DNA from: JAJZSS01 sp964463505
Lineage (GTDB): Bacteria > Chloroflexota > Anaerolineae > Anaerolineales > UBA4823
NCBI GenBank assembly: GCA_964463505.1
Contig: CAYXDC010000005.1
Coordinates: forward strand, 29,105 to 93,104
Direction: 5' to 3'
Length of the DNA stretch: 64,000 bases
Under the pieces are notes generated by a model, which saw nothing but the letters and a program-made list of their open reading frames with translations, was not told the origin of the DNA and ran no database searches. Positions 50,185 through 57,734 of the stretch are shown here, one piece after another (the first letter of the stretch is position 1; each line of letters starts with the position of its first letter). Made by a program: the position numbers and the translations under genes.

Positions 50185-50805
50185 CTAGTCCGCGCTTGCC
50201 AGGCCGCGCTCGCGATAGCGCTCCTCGATCTCAGCTACTTTTTCTGCGCATGGATCGGGTTGGTGAGACCAGGGCGTGCCGATCCAGGAGAGCAGGAAAT
50301 AGTCTGCTCCGATGTAACCCGCAATCTTCCAGGCCAGGATGATACCCACTGCGATAATAAAGAGCAGTGGATTGGTGCTGGCGGAACCCGCCATCATAAA
50401 GTTCCAGTTCATAAAGCCGCTGAAGAAGGCGGCGATGCCGGTAAAGGCGCCTATGATCAAAGCAATCCCGATCAACAGCTCGCCATAAGCAACCAGCTTG
50501 GCAAACCAGGTGTAAGATTGGCTGTCGAGCAAGGCCTGGATGAATCCGCGATACCAGTCGACGGCAATCGGCGGGCGGCCGGTTTCGGGAATTTGAACGG
50601 CATTGGTCCAGAATCCCTTCAGGGCCTCGCCGGTACTCACCCAGGCTGGATTGCTGATCTTGCCCATAGACGAAGTCACCCATTGATAGCCCAGCCAGAT
50701 GCGCAGCGGCAGCCATAGCCAGGCGGCGCGTGGGCTGCTGAGCAGCCATTTGATAAATGGCGGGTCCTGGATCACACGTTCACGTTTAACAGTTGCAACA
50801 GACAT
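50185..50805 (-). CDS. DoxX/DoxD-family membrane protein
   Basis: A 206-residue protein with four membrane helices. LPLRIWLGYQWVTSSMGKIS, YGELLIGIALIIGAFTG and GFMNWNFMMAG are typical of the DoxX/DoxD group, some members of which are subunits of thiosulfate:quinone oxidoreductase. AGGAGG precedes ATG at 50805. It has its own consensus-like promoter and an inverted repeat in the leader, so it is probably regulated. Confidence 0.88.
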   Translation of the reverse strand: MSVATVKRERVIQDPPFIKWLLSSPRAAWLWLPLRIWLGYQWVTSSMGKISNPAWVSTGEALKGFWTNAVQIPETGRPPIAVDWYRGFIQALLDSQSYTWFAKLVAYGELLIGIALIIGAFTGIAAFFSGFMNWNFMMAGSASTNPLLFIIAVGIILAWKIAGYIGADYFLLSWIGTPWSHQPDPCAEKVAEIEERYRERGLASAD

Positions 50806-50842
50806 TTTATCCTCCTACCTCAAATCATAAAAAAAAACACCT

Positions 50843-50901
50843 AATAAGATATATATTACCTTATTGTGTCTCTATTATACCCGTAAATCTATTGTAGTCA
50901 G
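50843..50901 (-). promoter_or_regulatory. doxX promoter with leader palindrome
   Basis: On the minus strand, CTGACT (50901-50896) and TATAAT (50879-50874) are spaced by 16 nt. The transcript then begins with an inverted repeat AATAAG...CTTATT (arms 50865-50860 and 50848-50843), a plausible operator. Confidence 0.6.
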
Positions 50902-50972
50902 ATAGGAGGATTGTAAGAATCGCTGCTAAAAATGGGGAGTTCTTAGCCTGGTTTCTAAGAAATGGATGAGCT

Positions 50973-52844
50973 TTAACCCCTTAGCCCGTTGAGTGGGTTG
51001 AATGATCGCCGGCGCGCATTTGTCTTGGTAGTCGAATTTTCTACTACAGGCATATCAAGCATTGCTTCTGTTTCATCGAGCTTGAACTGCATGCGGTGCA
51101 GGCGGGCATACAGGCCGTCCAAAGCGAGCAGCTCGCTGTGTGTGCCAATTTCCATCAGGCGCCCATCATCCAATACGGCAATCCGGTCCGCGTTCTGGAT
51201 GGTGGAGAGACGGTGGGCAATGACAATGCTGGTGCGGTTGGACATCAAGCGCTCGAGGGCTTCCTGCACCAGGCCTTCGCTTTCGCTATCCAGGGCGGAG
51301 GTGGCCTCATCCAGGAGCAGGATACAGGGATCTTTCAGGATGGCGCGGGCGATGGCGATGCGCTGGCGCTGCCCGCCGCTGAGCTTGACGCCGCGCTCAC
51401 CGACCTGGGTATCGTACCCGTTAGGCAGCTGCTGGATGAAATCATGGGCATTGGCTGCCTCAGCCGCGGCCACCACTTCTGCCTCGCTGGCTTCGAGCCG
51501 CCCGTAAAGGATATTCTCGCGGATGTTGCCGCCAAACAGCAAGGTTTCCTGGGGCACGATGCCAATTTGCCCGCGCAAGCTGGTGAGTTTCAGGTTGCGC
51601 AGGTCCTGGTCATTGATCAATATCCGACCGGCTGTAGGGTCGAAGAAGCGGGGGATTAAATTGACCAGGGTGGTCTTGCCGGCCCCACTGGGCCCGACCA
51701 GAGCCAGCACCTCTCCGGGTTGCACTTCGAGGCTGATATTGGTCAGGATGGCTGTTTCGGGGCTATCCTGATAAGCAAACGAGACGTTATTAAACGTAAT
51801 GCCCCCCGCGCCCCCGAGTAAATCTTGGGCATCAGGGCGCTCTTCGATATCCGAACGCGTATCCAGGATCTCAAATAAACGCCGGGTCGCTCCCAAGGCC
51901 TCCTGCAGACCCGTATATAGGCCTGAAAATTGCCCGATCGAGCTGGCGATGGTCAGGGTTAGCACCAGGAACATGAATAATTGTCCCGCAGTCAGTCGTC
52001 CAGCCAGGACTTCGCGGCCGCCAAACCAGAAGATGGACACCACCGCTGCGAACCCCAGAAAAGAGATCAAGGGCCCGAAGGTGGATGATAAACGCACGCG
52101 CTTCATCGCCAGAGCGAAGGTGCGCTCGATGCTGGACGTGAAGCGCTTGATTTCATAGCGTTCGCGGGTAAAGGACTGCACCACCCGCACACCTCCCAGG
52201 GCTTCTTCCATCACCGTTGTGGCGTTAGCAAGTTGATCCTGTACGGAGGTGGACAGGGCGCGCAAACGGCGTCCGAATACGATGGCGATGATCATGATCA
52301 CAGGGATCAGGGCGATCATAAACAGGGTCAGCCGCCAGTTGGTATAGATGATCAAGGCGAAGGCGCCCACAAACGTAAGCGATTGGGCCAGGGCGGTGGA
52401 GATATCGCTGGTGACCACGGCGCGTACCGTGGATACATCATTGGTCAAACGGCTGACCAGCTCTCCGGTGCGGCGCTCGTTGAAGTAGCTGAGCGAAAGG
52501 CCTTGCAGGTGCTCAAAGAGCTTCAGACGCAGATCGGCCATTACGCGCTCGCCGATGAAGGCCAGCAAGTAGCCGCGCACAAAGTACAGCACGCTTTGCA
52601 AGGCAAAGATCACGATCAAAATCAGGGTGATCTGGTTGAGCAGTTGGGGATCATTTTGCTGGAAGACAGAGTCAATTAGAAACTGCAGAGTATAGGGTCC
52701 AGCTAGCCCCAGCACGCTGCCCAGGACAATGGCGACGAGGGTGATATACAGGCGGGTGCGGTAAGGACGTACATACTCCAGTAGCCGCCGTAACTGGCTC
52801 ATCCCGGCCAGGGGATTATTTTTTGGTTTAGATTGGGTTTCCAT
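50973..52844 (-). CDS. ABC exporter half-transporter (MsbA/LmrA-like)
   Basis: A 623-residue fusion of a six-helix ABC membrane domain (residues about 1-330) and an ATPase domain. Motifs: Walker A VGPSGAGKTTLVN, Q-loop GIVPQETLLFGG, signature VKLSGGQRQRIAIARAI, Walker B CILLLDEATSALD and H-loop VIAHRLST. It probably acts as a homodimer exporting lipids or hydrophobic compounds. The 22 residues at the C-terminal end are basic. Its leader contains an element shared with the PspC-like gene. Confidence 0.96.
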   Translation of the reverse strand: METQSKPKNNPLAGMSQLRRLLEYVRPYRTRLYITLVAIVLGSVLGLAGPYTLQFLIDSVFQQNDPQLLNQITLILIVIFALQSVLYFVRGYLLAFIGERVMADLRLKLFEHLQGLSLSYFNERRTGELVSRLTNDVSTVRAVVTSDISTALAQSLTFVGAFALIIYTNWRLTLFMIALIPVIMIIAIVFGRRLRALSTSVQDQLANATTVMEEALGGVRVVQSFTRERYEIKRFTSSIERTFALAMKRVRLSSTFGPLISFLGFAAVVSIFWFGGREVLAGRLTAGQLFMFLVLTLTIASSIGQFSGLYTGLQEALGATRRLFEILDTRSDIEERPDAQDLLGGAGGITFNNVSFAYQDSPETAILTNISLEVQPGEVLALVGPSGAGKTTLVNLIPRFFDPTAGRILINDQDLRNLKLTSLRGQIGIVPQETLLFGGNIRENILYGRLEASEAEVVAAAEAANAHDFIQQLPNGYDTQVGERGVKLSGGQRQRIAIARAILKDPCILLLDEATSALDSESEGLVQEALERLMSNRTSIVIAHRLSTIQNADRIAVLDDGRLMEIGTHSELLALDGLYARLHRMQFKLDETEAMLDMPVVENSTTKTNARRRSFNPLNGLRG

Positions 52845-52940
52845 TGCCAGTAATTAAACCATGATCTGGGTTTTCGTTTGTCACAGGATTCGAGATTTTG
52901 GAATTTTGGTTTCAAATTCTAAATAATAGAAGTTAGGCAC

Positions 52941-52994
52941 TTCAGGGGAAATTCCAACATCCACCAACTGCGTAAATCCCAAATAAGACAAAAG
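52941..52994 (-). promoter_or_regulatory. Leader element shared with the PspC-like gene (copy 2)
   Basis: On the minus strand this reads TTTTGTCTTATTTGGGATTT, then ACGCA, a short spacer and AATTTCCCCTGAA, the same order as at 32876-32925. It lies about 100 nt before the ABC exporter start and points the same way relative to its gene as copy 1. Confidence 0.45.
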
Positions 52995-53065
52995 TATTAT
53001 GCCCGGCAGGGTTTAATTGGTAAGCTGTTTATACGTAGATAAATAATTACCAACGAGGAGAATTG

Positions 53066-53902
53066 ATGATGAAAAAGAATTACACCCTGGGTGCCATTCT
53101 GGCTGTGGTTGGTGTGCTCACAGGTCTACTGGTTTTCTTCTTGCTTTCCAGTATTTATAACCCAACAATTGAGGGCAAAATACTTGGGGGGCGGCCGGAT
53201 GAAGCGATCACCGTGCAGATTGTGTTTGCCATGTTGGGCTGGTTGGGCATGTCCGCCGGTGCCTTATGGGGCGTGGTGTTGTATGGTTTCTTGAATAAAT
53301 ACGATTGGGCCTGGTTTTGGGGTCTAGTCGCTGCCACTGTCCAGATACTGGCTGGCTTTTTCCCGATCATCCCACCTGCCAGCATTGGGATGCCCTTTCC
53401 TACCATCTGGGTGTTCCTGATTGCCTTTGTGTTGTGGTTCGGGATGTTGTTCATTGGGGGAGTAGACAAGAAGACAATCACCTTTTTGTTTGTCTGTGGT
53501 CTGGCTTTCGTCTTGACCTATATGGATGGCGTGGGCGCCATCTCGCGTTATCAGACAGTAGAAGAAAGTTTGCCCAATGCGATGTATGCCATGGGTCAGA
53601 TGCTTAACTGGTGGGGCGCGGCAGCCTGGGCTGTGTTTATCTTCGCAGTGGTCAAACGCAAACCCTGGGCGCTCTTTGTGGGTATTTTTGCAGCATTAAT
53701 GTCCATGTTCGGTGGTTTTCCAGTGGGTATCATGGATGTGGTGCGGCTGCAACGCTTCTCGATGTTTTTGCCTGCTCCCATCATCGGCACACTGCTGCTG
53801 ATTTATCTGGTTTCACCGGCAGGTAAAAAGCTATTGTTGGACAATCCCCAAAAAATGGAGGACCAAGCTGCTGCAGGTAAAAAAGTAATGGCTGGCGTCT
53901 GA
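53066..53902 (+). CDS. Polytopic membrane protein of unknown function
   Basis: A 278-residue protein with about seven or eight membrane helices and short loops, and no recognisable motif. It begins KKNYTLGAILAVVGVLTGLL and ends with a Lys-rich tail. I do not recognise the family. ATG at 53066 follows GAGGAG by 5 nt. It is monocistronic: a perfect terminator follows. Confidence 0.75.
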   Translation: MMKKNYTLGAILAVVGVLTGLLVFFLLSSIYNPTIEGKILGGRPDEAITVQIVFAMLGWLGMSAGALWGVVLYGFLNKYDWAWFWGLVAATVQILAGFFPIIPPASIGMPFPTIWVFLIAFVLWFGMLFIGGVDKKTITFLFVCGLAFVLTYMDGVGAISRYQTVEESLPNAMYAMGQMLNWWGAAAWAVFIFAVVKRKPWALFVGIFAALMSMFGGFPVGIMDVVRLQRFSMFLPAPIIGTLLLIYLVSPAGKKLLLDNPQKMEDQAAAGKKVMAGV

Positions 53903-53930
53903 GCCAGAGGGGTGATAACCGCACCTGCAA

Positions 53931-53970
53931 CATGATCCATCCCGACAGCCGGGATGGATCATGTTTTTAA
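53931..53970 (+). terminator. Perfect Rho-independent terminator
   Basis: A perfect 14-bp stem (53931-53944 with 53950-53963) around a 5-nt loop, then UUUUUAAUUU. It ends the membrane-protein transcript and excludes an in-frame ATG at 53961 as start of the Crp/Fnr gene. Confidence 0.9.
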
Positions 53971-54098
53971 TTTCTCCATATCCATTGAGCCAAAGCATTC
54001 CATGCGAACTGGACTTATCCCTGGTGGATTGGTATGATAAGGACAGCTCGCCGATTTTCTGGAGTACAGGCAGGGTAAGGAACCTGGAGGAATGGGTG

Positions 54099-54791
54099 AT
54101 GAGACCCAGCAGCGCTTATCAAGAGGCCAGTAAAGTCTTATCTCATGTTTCTTACTTTAAAGGTCTCGATCCGGCTACATTTACGACGATCGCCTTGTCT
54201 GCCTACCGCCAGGATTACGAGGCCGGTCAGCTGGTAATTCTGGAGGGCGAGCCGGCTGCGGGGTTATATGTGGTCCAATTGGGTGGGTTAAAGGTCTCGA
54301 AAATTGCGCTGGATGGTCGTGAACAGACTCTGCAATTGCTGGGCGAGCGAGAGGTATTCAATGCAGTGAGTGTTTTTACCGGAGCGCTGAATCAAGCCAC
54401 GGTTACAGCGCTTGAACATACTCGCTTGTGGGTCATTGACCGGAATCGGATGCTGGAATTGTTAGATAGCAATCCACAACTGGCGCGCTTGATCATCCAG
54501 GATCTGGCAGGGCGTGTCTCCCACCTGATTGCTCTGGTAGAAGATCTGTCCCTGCGCAGTGTTGAAGCACGCCTGGCGCGCTTATTGTTGGAACAGGCGG
54601 TCCAGGATGTGGTTCCCAAAAAGAAATGGGCTACCCAAACGGAAATTGCTGCTCGTCTGGGGACAGTCTCGGATGTGGTCAGCCGCACGCTGCGCAAATT
54701 GCAGGAGCGCGAAGTGATCCAGATCGGGCGACAGGAGATCCATATACTGGACCGCCCGGGGCTCGAGCAAATCGCCATGATCGAATCATAA
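54099..54791 (+). CDS. Crp/Fnr-family transcriptional regulator
   Basis: A 230-residue regulator. Residues about 15-130 form a cNMP-binding-like beta roll (DYEAGQLVILEGEPAAGLYV; REQTLQLLGEREVF). A dimer helix follows, and the HTH lies at about 170-215 (WATQTEIAARLGTVSDVVSR then TLRKLQEREVI). No FNR-type N-terminal Cys cluster is present, so oxygen sensing by an iron-sulfur cluster is not supported; heme, redox or nucleotide ligands are possible. ATG at 54099 follows GGAGG by 8 nt. Palindromes of Crp/Fnr geometry lie beyond this gene. Confidence 0.93.
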   Translation: MRPSSAYQEASKVLSHVSYFKGLDPATFTTIALSAYRQDYEAGQLVILEGEPAAGLYVVQLGGLKVSKIALDGREQTLQLLGEREVFNAVSVFTGALNQATVTALEHTRLWVIDRNRMLELLDSNPQLARLIIQDLAGRVSHLIALVEDLSLRSVEARLARLLLEQAVQDVVPKKKWATQTEIAARLGTVSDVVSRTLRKLQEREVIQIGRQEIHILDRPGLEQIAMIES

Positions 54792-54834
54792 TTTCTCTGC
54801 TGGCAAGTCTAGCTCATAAAATAAACCAATAATT

Positions 54835-54846
54835 CGACTAAAGTCC
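54835..54846 (+). promoter_or_regulatory. Crp/Fnr-geometry palindrome upstream of the cupin gene
   Basis: CGACTAAAGTCC, preceded by AATT, matches CGAC-N4-GTCG at seven of eight positions. The same element occurs twice at 55615-55659. Confidence 0.55.
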
Positions 54847-54857
54847 AGGACAGAAGA

Positions 54858-54894
54858 TTGCCCGAGTGATAAGCTGTACACATCACTCGGGCAA
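54858..54894 (+). terminator. Perfect 13-bp hairpin between Crp/Fnr and cupin genes
   Basis: TTGCCCGAGTGAT (54858-54870) pairs perfectly with ATCACTCGGGCAA (54882-54894) around an 11-nt loop containing TGTACA. There is no U-run. It may be a terminator, leader structure or operator. Confidence 0.6.
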
Positions 54895-54930
54895 TATCAT
54901 TGTGAAAGCGAATTAATGAGGAGCAGTTAT

Positions 54931-55236
54931 ATGGGAAACGCGTATTTTGATTGGAAAGAATGGGTTGTTTATGCGCCAGAAGGGCCAAAACCACAGGTTA
55001 TGGTTGAGACCGAAAAGGCCAAGGTTGTGGTGGCTGGTTTAGAAGCCGGGCAAAGGGTGCCCGAGCACCCCGAATCCATGGGGGTCTACTATTTTGTTGA
55101 GGGTCAGGGGGTGATGGTGGTGGATGGAGAGCGCTATGAGGTAAGCCCGGGATCAATTGTTATTGCCTCCCAGGGGGCCGTCCGTGGGGTAGAAGCGCTC
55201 ACCCGCCTGGTTTTCGTTGCCACCCGGGTTAAATGA
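54931..55236 (+). CDS. Small cupin-domain protein
   Basis: A 101-residue single-cupin protein. The cupin core is PEHPESMGVYYFVEGQGVMV followed by DGERYEVSPGSIVI. The first metal-binding block keeps His and Glu but the usual second His is replaced, so metal binding is uncertain. GAGGAG lies 7 nt before ATG at 54931. It follows the Crp/Fnr gene and a putative Crp/Fnr site, so it is a candidate target of that regulator. Confidence 0.82.
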   Translation: MGNAYFDWKEWVVYAPEGPKPQVMVETEKAKVVVAGLEAGQRVPEHPESMGVYYFVEGQGVMVVDGERYEVSPGSIVIASQGAVRGVEALTRLVFVATRVK

Positions 55237-55238
55237 TT

Positions 55239-55541
55239 TTACAAGGGATGCCAGGGGGTAAAGGCATGCTGTGCACTTGCCGGTATGGAGAGCCAGAGCT
55301 GGTCGTTTTCCACTTTAGCGATCAGCTCAATGGGGACTGACCAGTAGCCTTGCTGTTCGGGAAGGCGATCGAGCAGTACAAGGGTGGGGGACTGGTTCTC
55401 GTCGTCTATCACAATCGCCGCCACTTTGCCCACTTCGATACCCTGGTTGGTAAGAATGGGCATACCTCGCCTGACCTCCGTGGAGAGGGCACATCCCGTG
55501 TTGGGGCAGATAAAGCCGCTTACCATTAATTTTTGAGTCAT
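55239..55541 (-). CDS. PRC-barrel-like small protein
   Basis: A 100-residue protein. An N-terminal segment with two Cys (FICPNTGCAL) leads into a beta barrel-like stretch (MPILTNQGIEVGKVAAIVID; TLVLLDRLPEQQGYWSVP), which resembles PRC-barrel proteins that bind RNA or reaction-centre partners. The role is unknown. It is transcribed opposite to the cupin gene and its upstream region faces the tandem Crp/Fnr palindromes, so it could also be controlled from there. Confidence 0.65.
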   Translation of the reverse strand: MTQKLMVSGFICPNTGCALSTEVRRGMPILTNQGIEVGKVAAIVIDDENQSPTLVLLDRLPEQQGYWSVPIELIAKVENDQLWLSIPASAQHAFTPWHPL

Positions 55542-55614
55542 TCATTCACTCCGCTACCAGGTTTCAAACCTGTCTATTAAATCTCATCATAACCTGACAA
55601 AGTGACAACACCAA

Positions 55615-55688
55615 CGACTCAAGTCGAATAATTCGGGTCGTTAAATTCGACCAAAGTCGTGGATCAAGATGGCCTCTCTGCGTAGAAT
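55615..55688 (+). promoter_or_regulatory. Tandem Crp/Fnr-type operators and -10 element
   Basis: CGACTCAAGTCG (55615-55626, perfect) and CGACCAAAGTCG (55648-55659) are 33 bp apart centre to centre. TAGAAT (55683-55688) is a fair -10. With a start near 55695 the nearer operator is centred at -41.5 and the farther at -74.5, the layout of class II activation by Crp/Fnr proteins. Confidence 0.6.
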
Positions 55689-55734
55689 AATTCTTAGAGC
55701 GGAAGCAGTCGATTAATAGATGTTGGAGGCTTGG

Positions 55735-55986
55735 ATGGAGATTACCAAAGACACACGTATCTCGGCAATTCTGGAGCAGTATGGAGATATTGCCGATGTG
55801 ATGGAATTGTTTGGCGTCAGGCGTGTGGGTCGCTATTCTTTGCGCTCCCTGGCGGCAAAAGCGATTAACGTGGAATAGGCTGCGCGGATTCACCGCGTGC
55901 CGTTGGATGAATTCCTGGAAATCCTCCAGCAAGCCATCCATGCTCAAGATGTGGACCATCAAGGCAGCCATTCAGCCCGATCGTAA
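55735..55986 (+). pseudogene. DUF1858-like small gene interrupted by an in-frame amber codon
   Basis: ATG at 55735 has GGAGG 5 nt upstream. Translation gives MEITKDTRISAILEQYGDIA and continues as a DUF1858/hybrid-cluster-accessory-like domain for 47 codons. It meets TAG at 55876-55878, then runs on in frame for 35 codons (AARIHRVPLDEFLEILQQAI) to TAA at 55984. The part after TAG is what the family would have. The TAA overlaps the AAGGAGG of the next gene, an operon-like joint that only makes sense if the whole frame was once translated. A recent nonsense mutation is most likely; readthrough or amber recoding is possible but TAG is a normal stop elsewhere here. Confidence 0.6.
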
Positions 55987-55996
55987 GGAGGTCGCG

Positions 55997-56491
55997 GTGA
56001 CACGTGAACGGATCATCGGCGCGTTTTTCATGGGCCTGCTGCTCATGCTGGGTCTGGAATTGGGGTTGATCTATGCTTTTGGTCAGATTGCGGGAGCGCC
56101 AACGCTCGATCTTGGCTGGGGGAACTCGACTGCAGGCGTGCTGGGTATTTTGATTGGGGCATACCTGGTGCTCTGGTCGGTGAGCATTCAATACACCCTG
56201 GGGCAGGGAACACCCTCACCCCGGGCTGCCACACAGAACCTGATCGCCACCGGGCCATACGCTTTTACCCGCAATCCAATGACCCTGGGGGCGGCTTGTT
56301 TTTACCTTGGCATTGCGGTCTGGTCAGGATCAATTCCCGTGATGATCCTGGTGCTGTTGATTTTTGCCGGTCTGTTGACGTTTATCTATTTCCATGAAAC
56401 TAAAGAGCTCACGGCGCGCTTTGGGGCGGATTATCTGGAATACAAGCGCAAAACACCTTTTCTTTTACCGAAATTAAGGAGGCTACCATGA
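55997..56491 (+). CDS. Isoprenylcysteine/phospholipid methyltransferase-like membrane protein
   Basis: A 164-residue protein with four or five membrane helices. The C-terminal NLIATGPYAFTRNPMTLGAA block followed by FHETKELTARFGADYLEYKR is the hallmark of the ICMT/PEMT family of integral membrane methyltransferases. The substrate is unknown. GTG at 55997 lies 5 nt after AAGGAGG. It is the second gene of the operon led by the tandem Crp/Fnr sites. Confidence 0.85.
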   Translation: MTRERIIGAFFMGLLLMLGLELGLIYAFGQIAGAPTLDLGWGNSTAGVLGILIGAYLVLWSVSIQYTLGQGTPSPRAATQNLIATGPYAFTRNPMTLGAACFYLGIAVWSGSIPVMILVLLIFAGLLTFIYFHETKELTARFGADYLEYKRKTPFLLPKLRRLP

Positions 56492-56874
56492 ATACGATTT
56501 ATTCGAAAATCGCCGCAATCCTGGCGGTTATTATCGGCGCCATGGCGATTGCTGCCGGTGGGCAGGTATTGATGGGTAAGGTCCAGGATTATTATGTGAT
56601 CGATTGGGTGCCAGTCTATAATTTTGCGGCGGGTGTGATCAGTGTCTTCGTTACCGCGATCCTGATTTGGAAGAACCATAAATATGCTTTTCCGGCTGCG
56701 ATCATTACTTTGCTCGCCCACGGCCTGGTGATGGTGATCTTGCAGACTGCATACAAGGACGTGGTAGCCATCGATAGCATTGTAGCCATGACGGTGAGGA
56801 TCACCGCCTGGCTGATTATCCTGGGTTTAATGTGGGTCCAAAAACGAAAGAGGAATGTCCTGGCGCTGGGGTAA
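56488..56874 (+). CDS. Four-helix membrane protein of unknown function
   Basis: A 128-residue protein that is almost entirely hydrophobic, with four predicted membrane helices and a basic C-terminal end (VQKRKRNVLALG). I do not recognise a family. ATG overlaps the upstream stop (ATGA) and AAGGAGG precedes it, so it is translationally coupled to the methyltransferase-like gene. The charged residues in VQDYYVIDW and KNHKYAF lie between helices. Confidence 0.7.
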   Translation: MNTIYSKIAAILAVIIGAMAIAAGGQVLMGKVQDYYVIDWVPVYNFAAGVISVFVTAILIWKNHKYAFPAAIITLLAHGLVMVILQTAYKDVVAIDSIVAMTVRITAWLIILGLMWVQKRKRNVLALG

Positions 56875-56933
56875 CTATCCCCGTCTGAGATTTGCGAGAT
56901 CTGTTTTTATAGTGGACGCGGAAAGAAGAATGA

Positions 56934-56972
56934 AAAACCCTTGCTCGGGATGGATATAGGGCAAGGGTTTTT
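56934..56972. terminator. Bidirectional terminator
   Basis: AAAAACCCTTGC (56934-56945) pairs with GCAAGGGTTTTT (56961-56972), with A- and U-runs on both sides, between converging genes. Confidence 0.85.
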
Positions 56973-57001
56973 CGTTATAGAAGCTGGTGCGAGCACCCAA
57001 C

Positions 57002-57511
57002 TCAGTGGGTTAGTACATAACCAAATACCTCGTATTCACCAGGACCGATCTCCGTAATGGTATTTTTCTGGAGTAATCCTTCTAGCGCTCCAGTGCCATG
57101 TGAGATACTCCTGGCAGTGAAGGCGTAGTTCTGGATCTGTCCTTTAAAGGTGATTTGCCATGTACCATCGAACGCATCTGGGGAGATGGTCCCTTTCCCC
57201 CAGGCTTTTCCTTCACCAGTTACCAGGTTCAGGTCGATATTGGTTTTCATGACGAGTGAACCGACCGTGTACATTGATTCACACTCTGGGTGACCCGGTA
57301 AAGGAACGATATGGGCAACTTTGGTTAACCCACGGATATGCATAATCGTCCCTTCTTCAGTGAACCATACTTTGCCCCCAGACTCGCTATCGTCGATTTG
57401 CAGTGCACAAATCGGAATCTTGGTAGCCTTGGCCGACCCCACAATTGGGAGAGCCAATGCCAGCGAGAGCAAAAGTATAACCGTCAGTGAGAAGAAAATA
57501 CCCTTTTTCAT
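57002..57511 (-). CDS. Secreted protein of unknown function
   Basis: A 169-residue protein with a Lys-rich N terminus, a hydrophobic signal (about 7-26) and a likely signal-peptidase site near VGSAKA. The mature part is beta-rich with two Cys (IPICALQID and HPECESM), possibly forming a disulfide. No family is recognised. AGGAG precedes ATG at 57511. It is monocistronic and shares the divergent gap with the giant regulator. Confidence 0.65.
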   Translation of the reverse strand: MKKGIFFSLTVILLLSLALALPIVGSAKATKIPICALQIDDSESGGKVWFTEEGTIMHIRGLTKVAHIVPLPGHPECESMYTVGSLVMKTNIDLNLVTGEGKAWGKGTISPDAFDGTWQITFKGQIQNYAFTARSISHGTGALEGLLQKNTITEIGPGEYEVFGYVLTH

Positions 57512-57678
57512 CGGACGTACTCCTTTCTATCTAGATGAAATTGTGACTCAAGATTTGTGAAGCTCCGCAGTGACCAGGGATTGTTGACCAACTTCATACT
57601 CACTCTAGCACAGTGACGTGGCGAGAATGTAGTTCGCTACGTGGCTTAGTCGTGGGCACTGATACATAAATCTTGCTA

Positions 57679-57684
57679 TATAAT
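57679..57684 (+). promoter_or_regulatory. -10 element of the BTAD-STAND gene
   Basis: TATAAT lies 51 nt before the ATG in an AT-rich stretch (CTATATAATGAAA). A good -35 is not seen. Confidence 0.4.
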
Positions 57685-57734
57685 GAAATGAGCGGGATGG
57701 CTTTCTCTGGACTGTCAAAATAATAAGGCTTACC

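Noticed and set aside
53961..54098. Longer N terminus for the Crp/Fnr regulator
   Set aside because: Its ATG lies in the right arm of a perfect terminator, there is no RBS, and GGAGG sits at the correct distance before ATG at 54099.
55876..55878. Pyrrolysine at the amber codon of the DUF1858-like gene
   Set aside because: TAG ends several intact genes in this window, the family has no link to pyrrolysine, and no Pyl genes are seen; a nonsense mutation is simpler. Kept as a finding with low weight on recoding.
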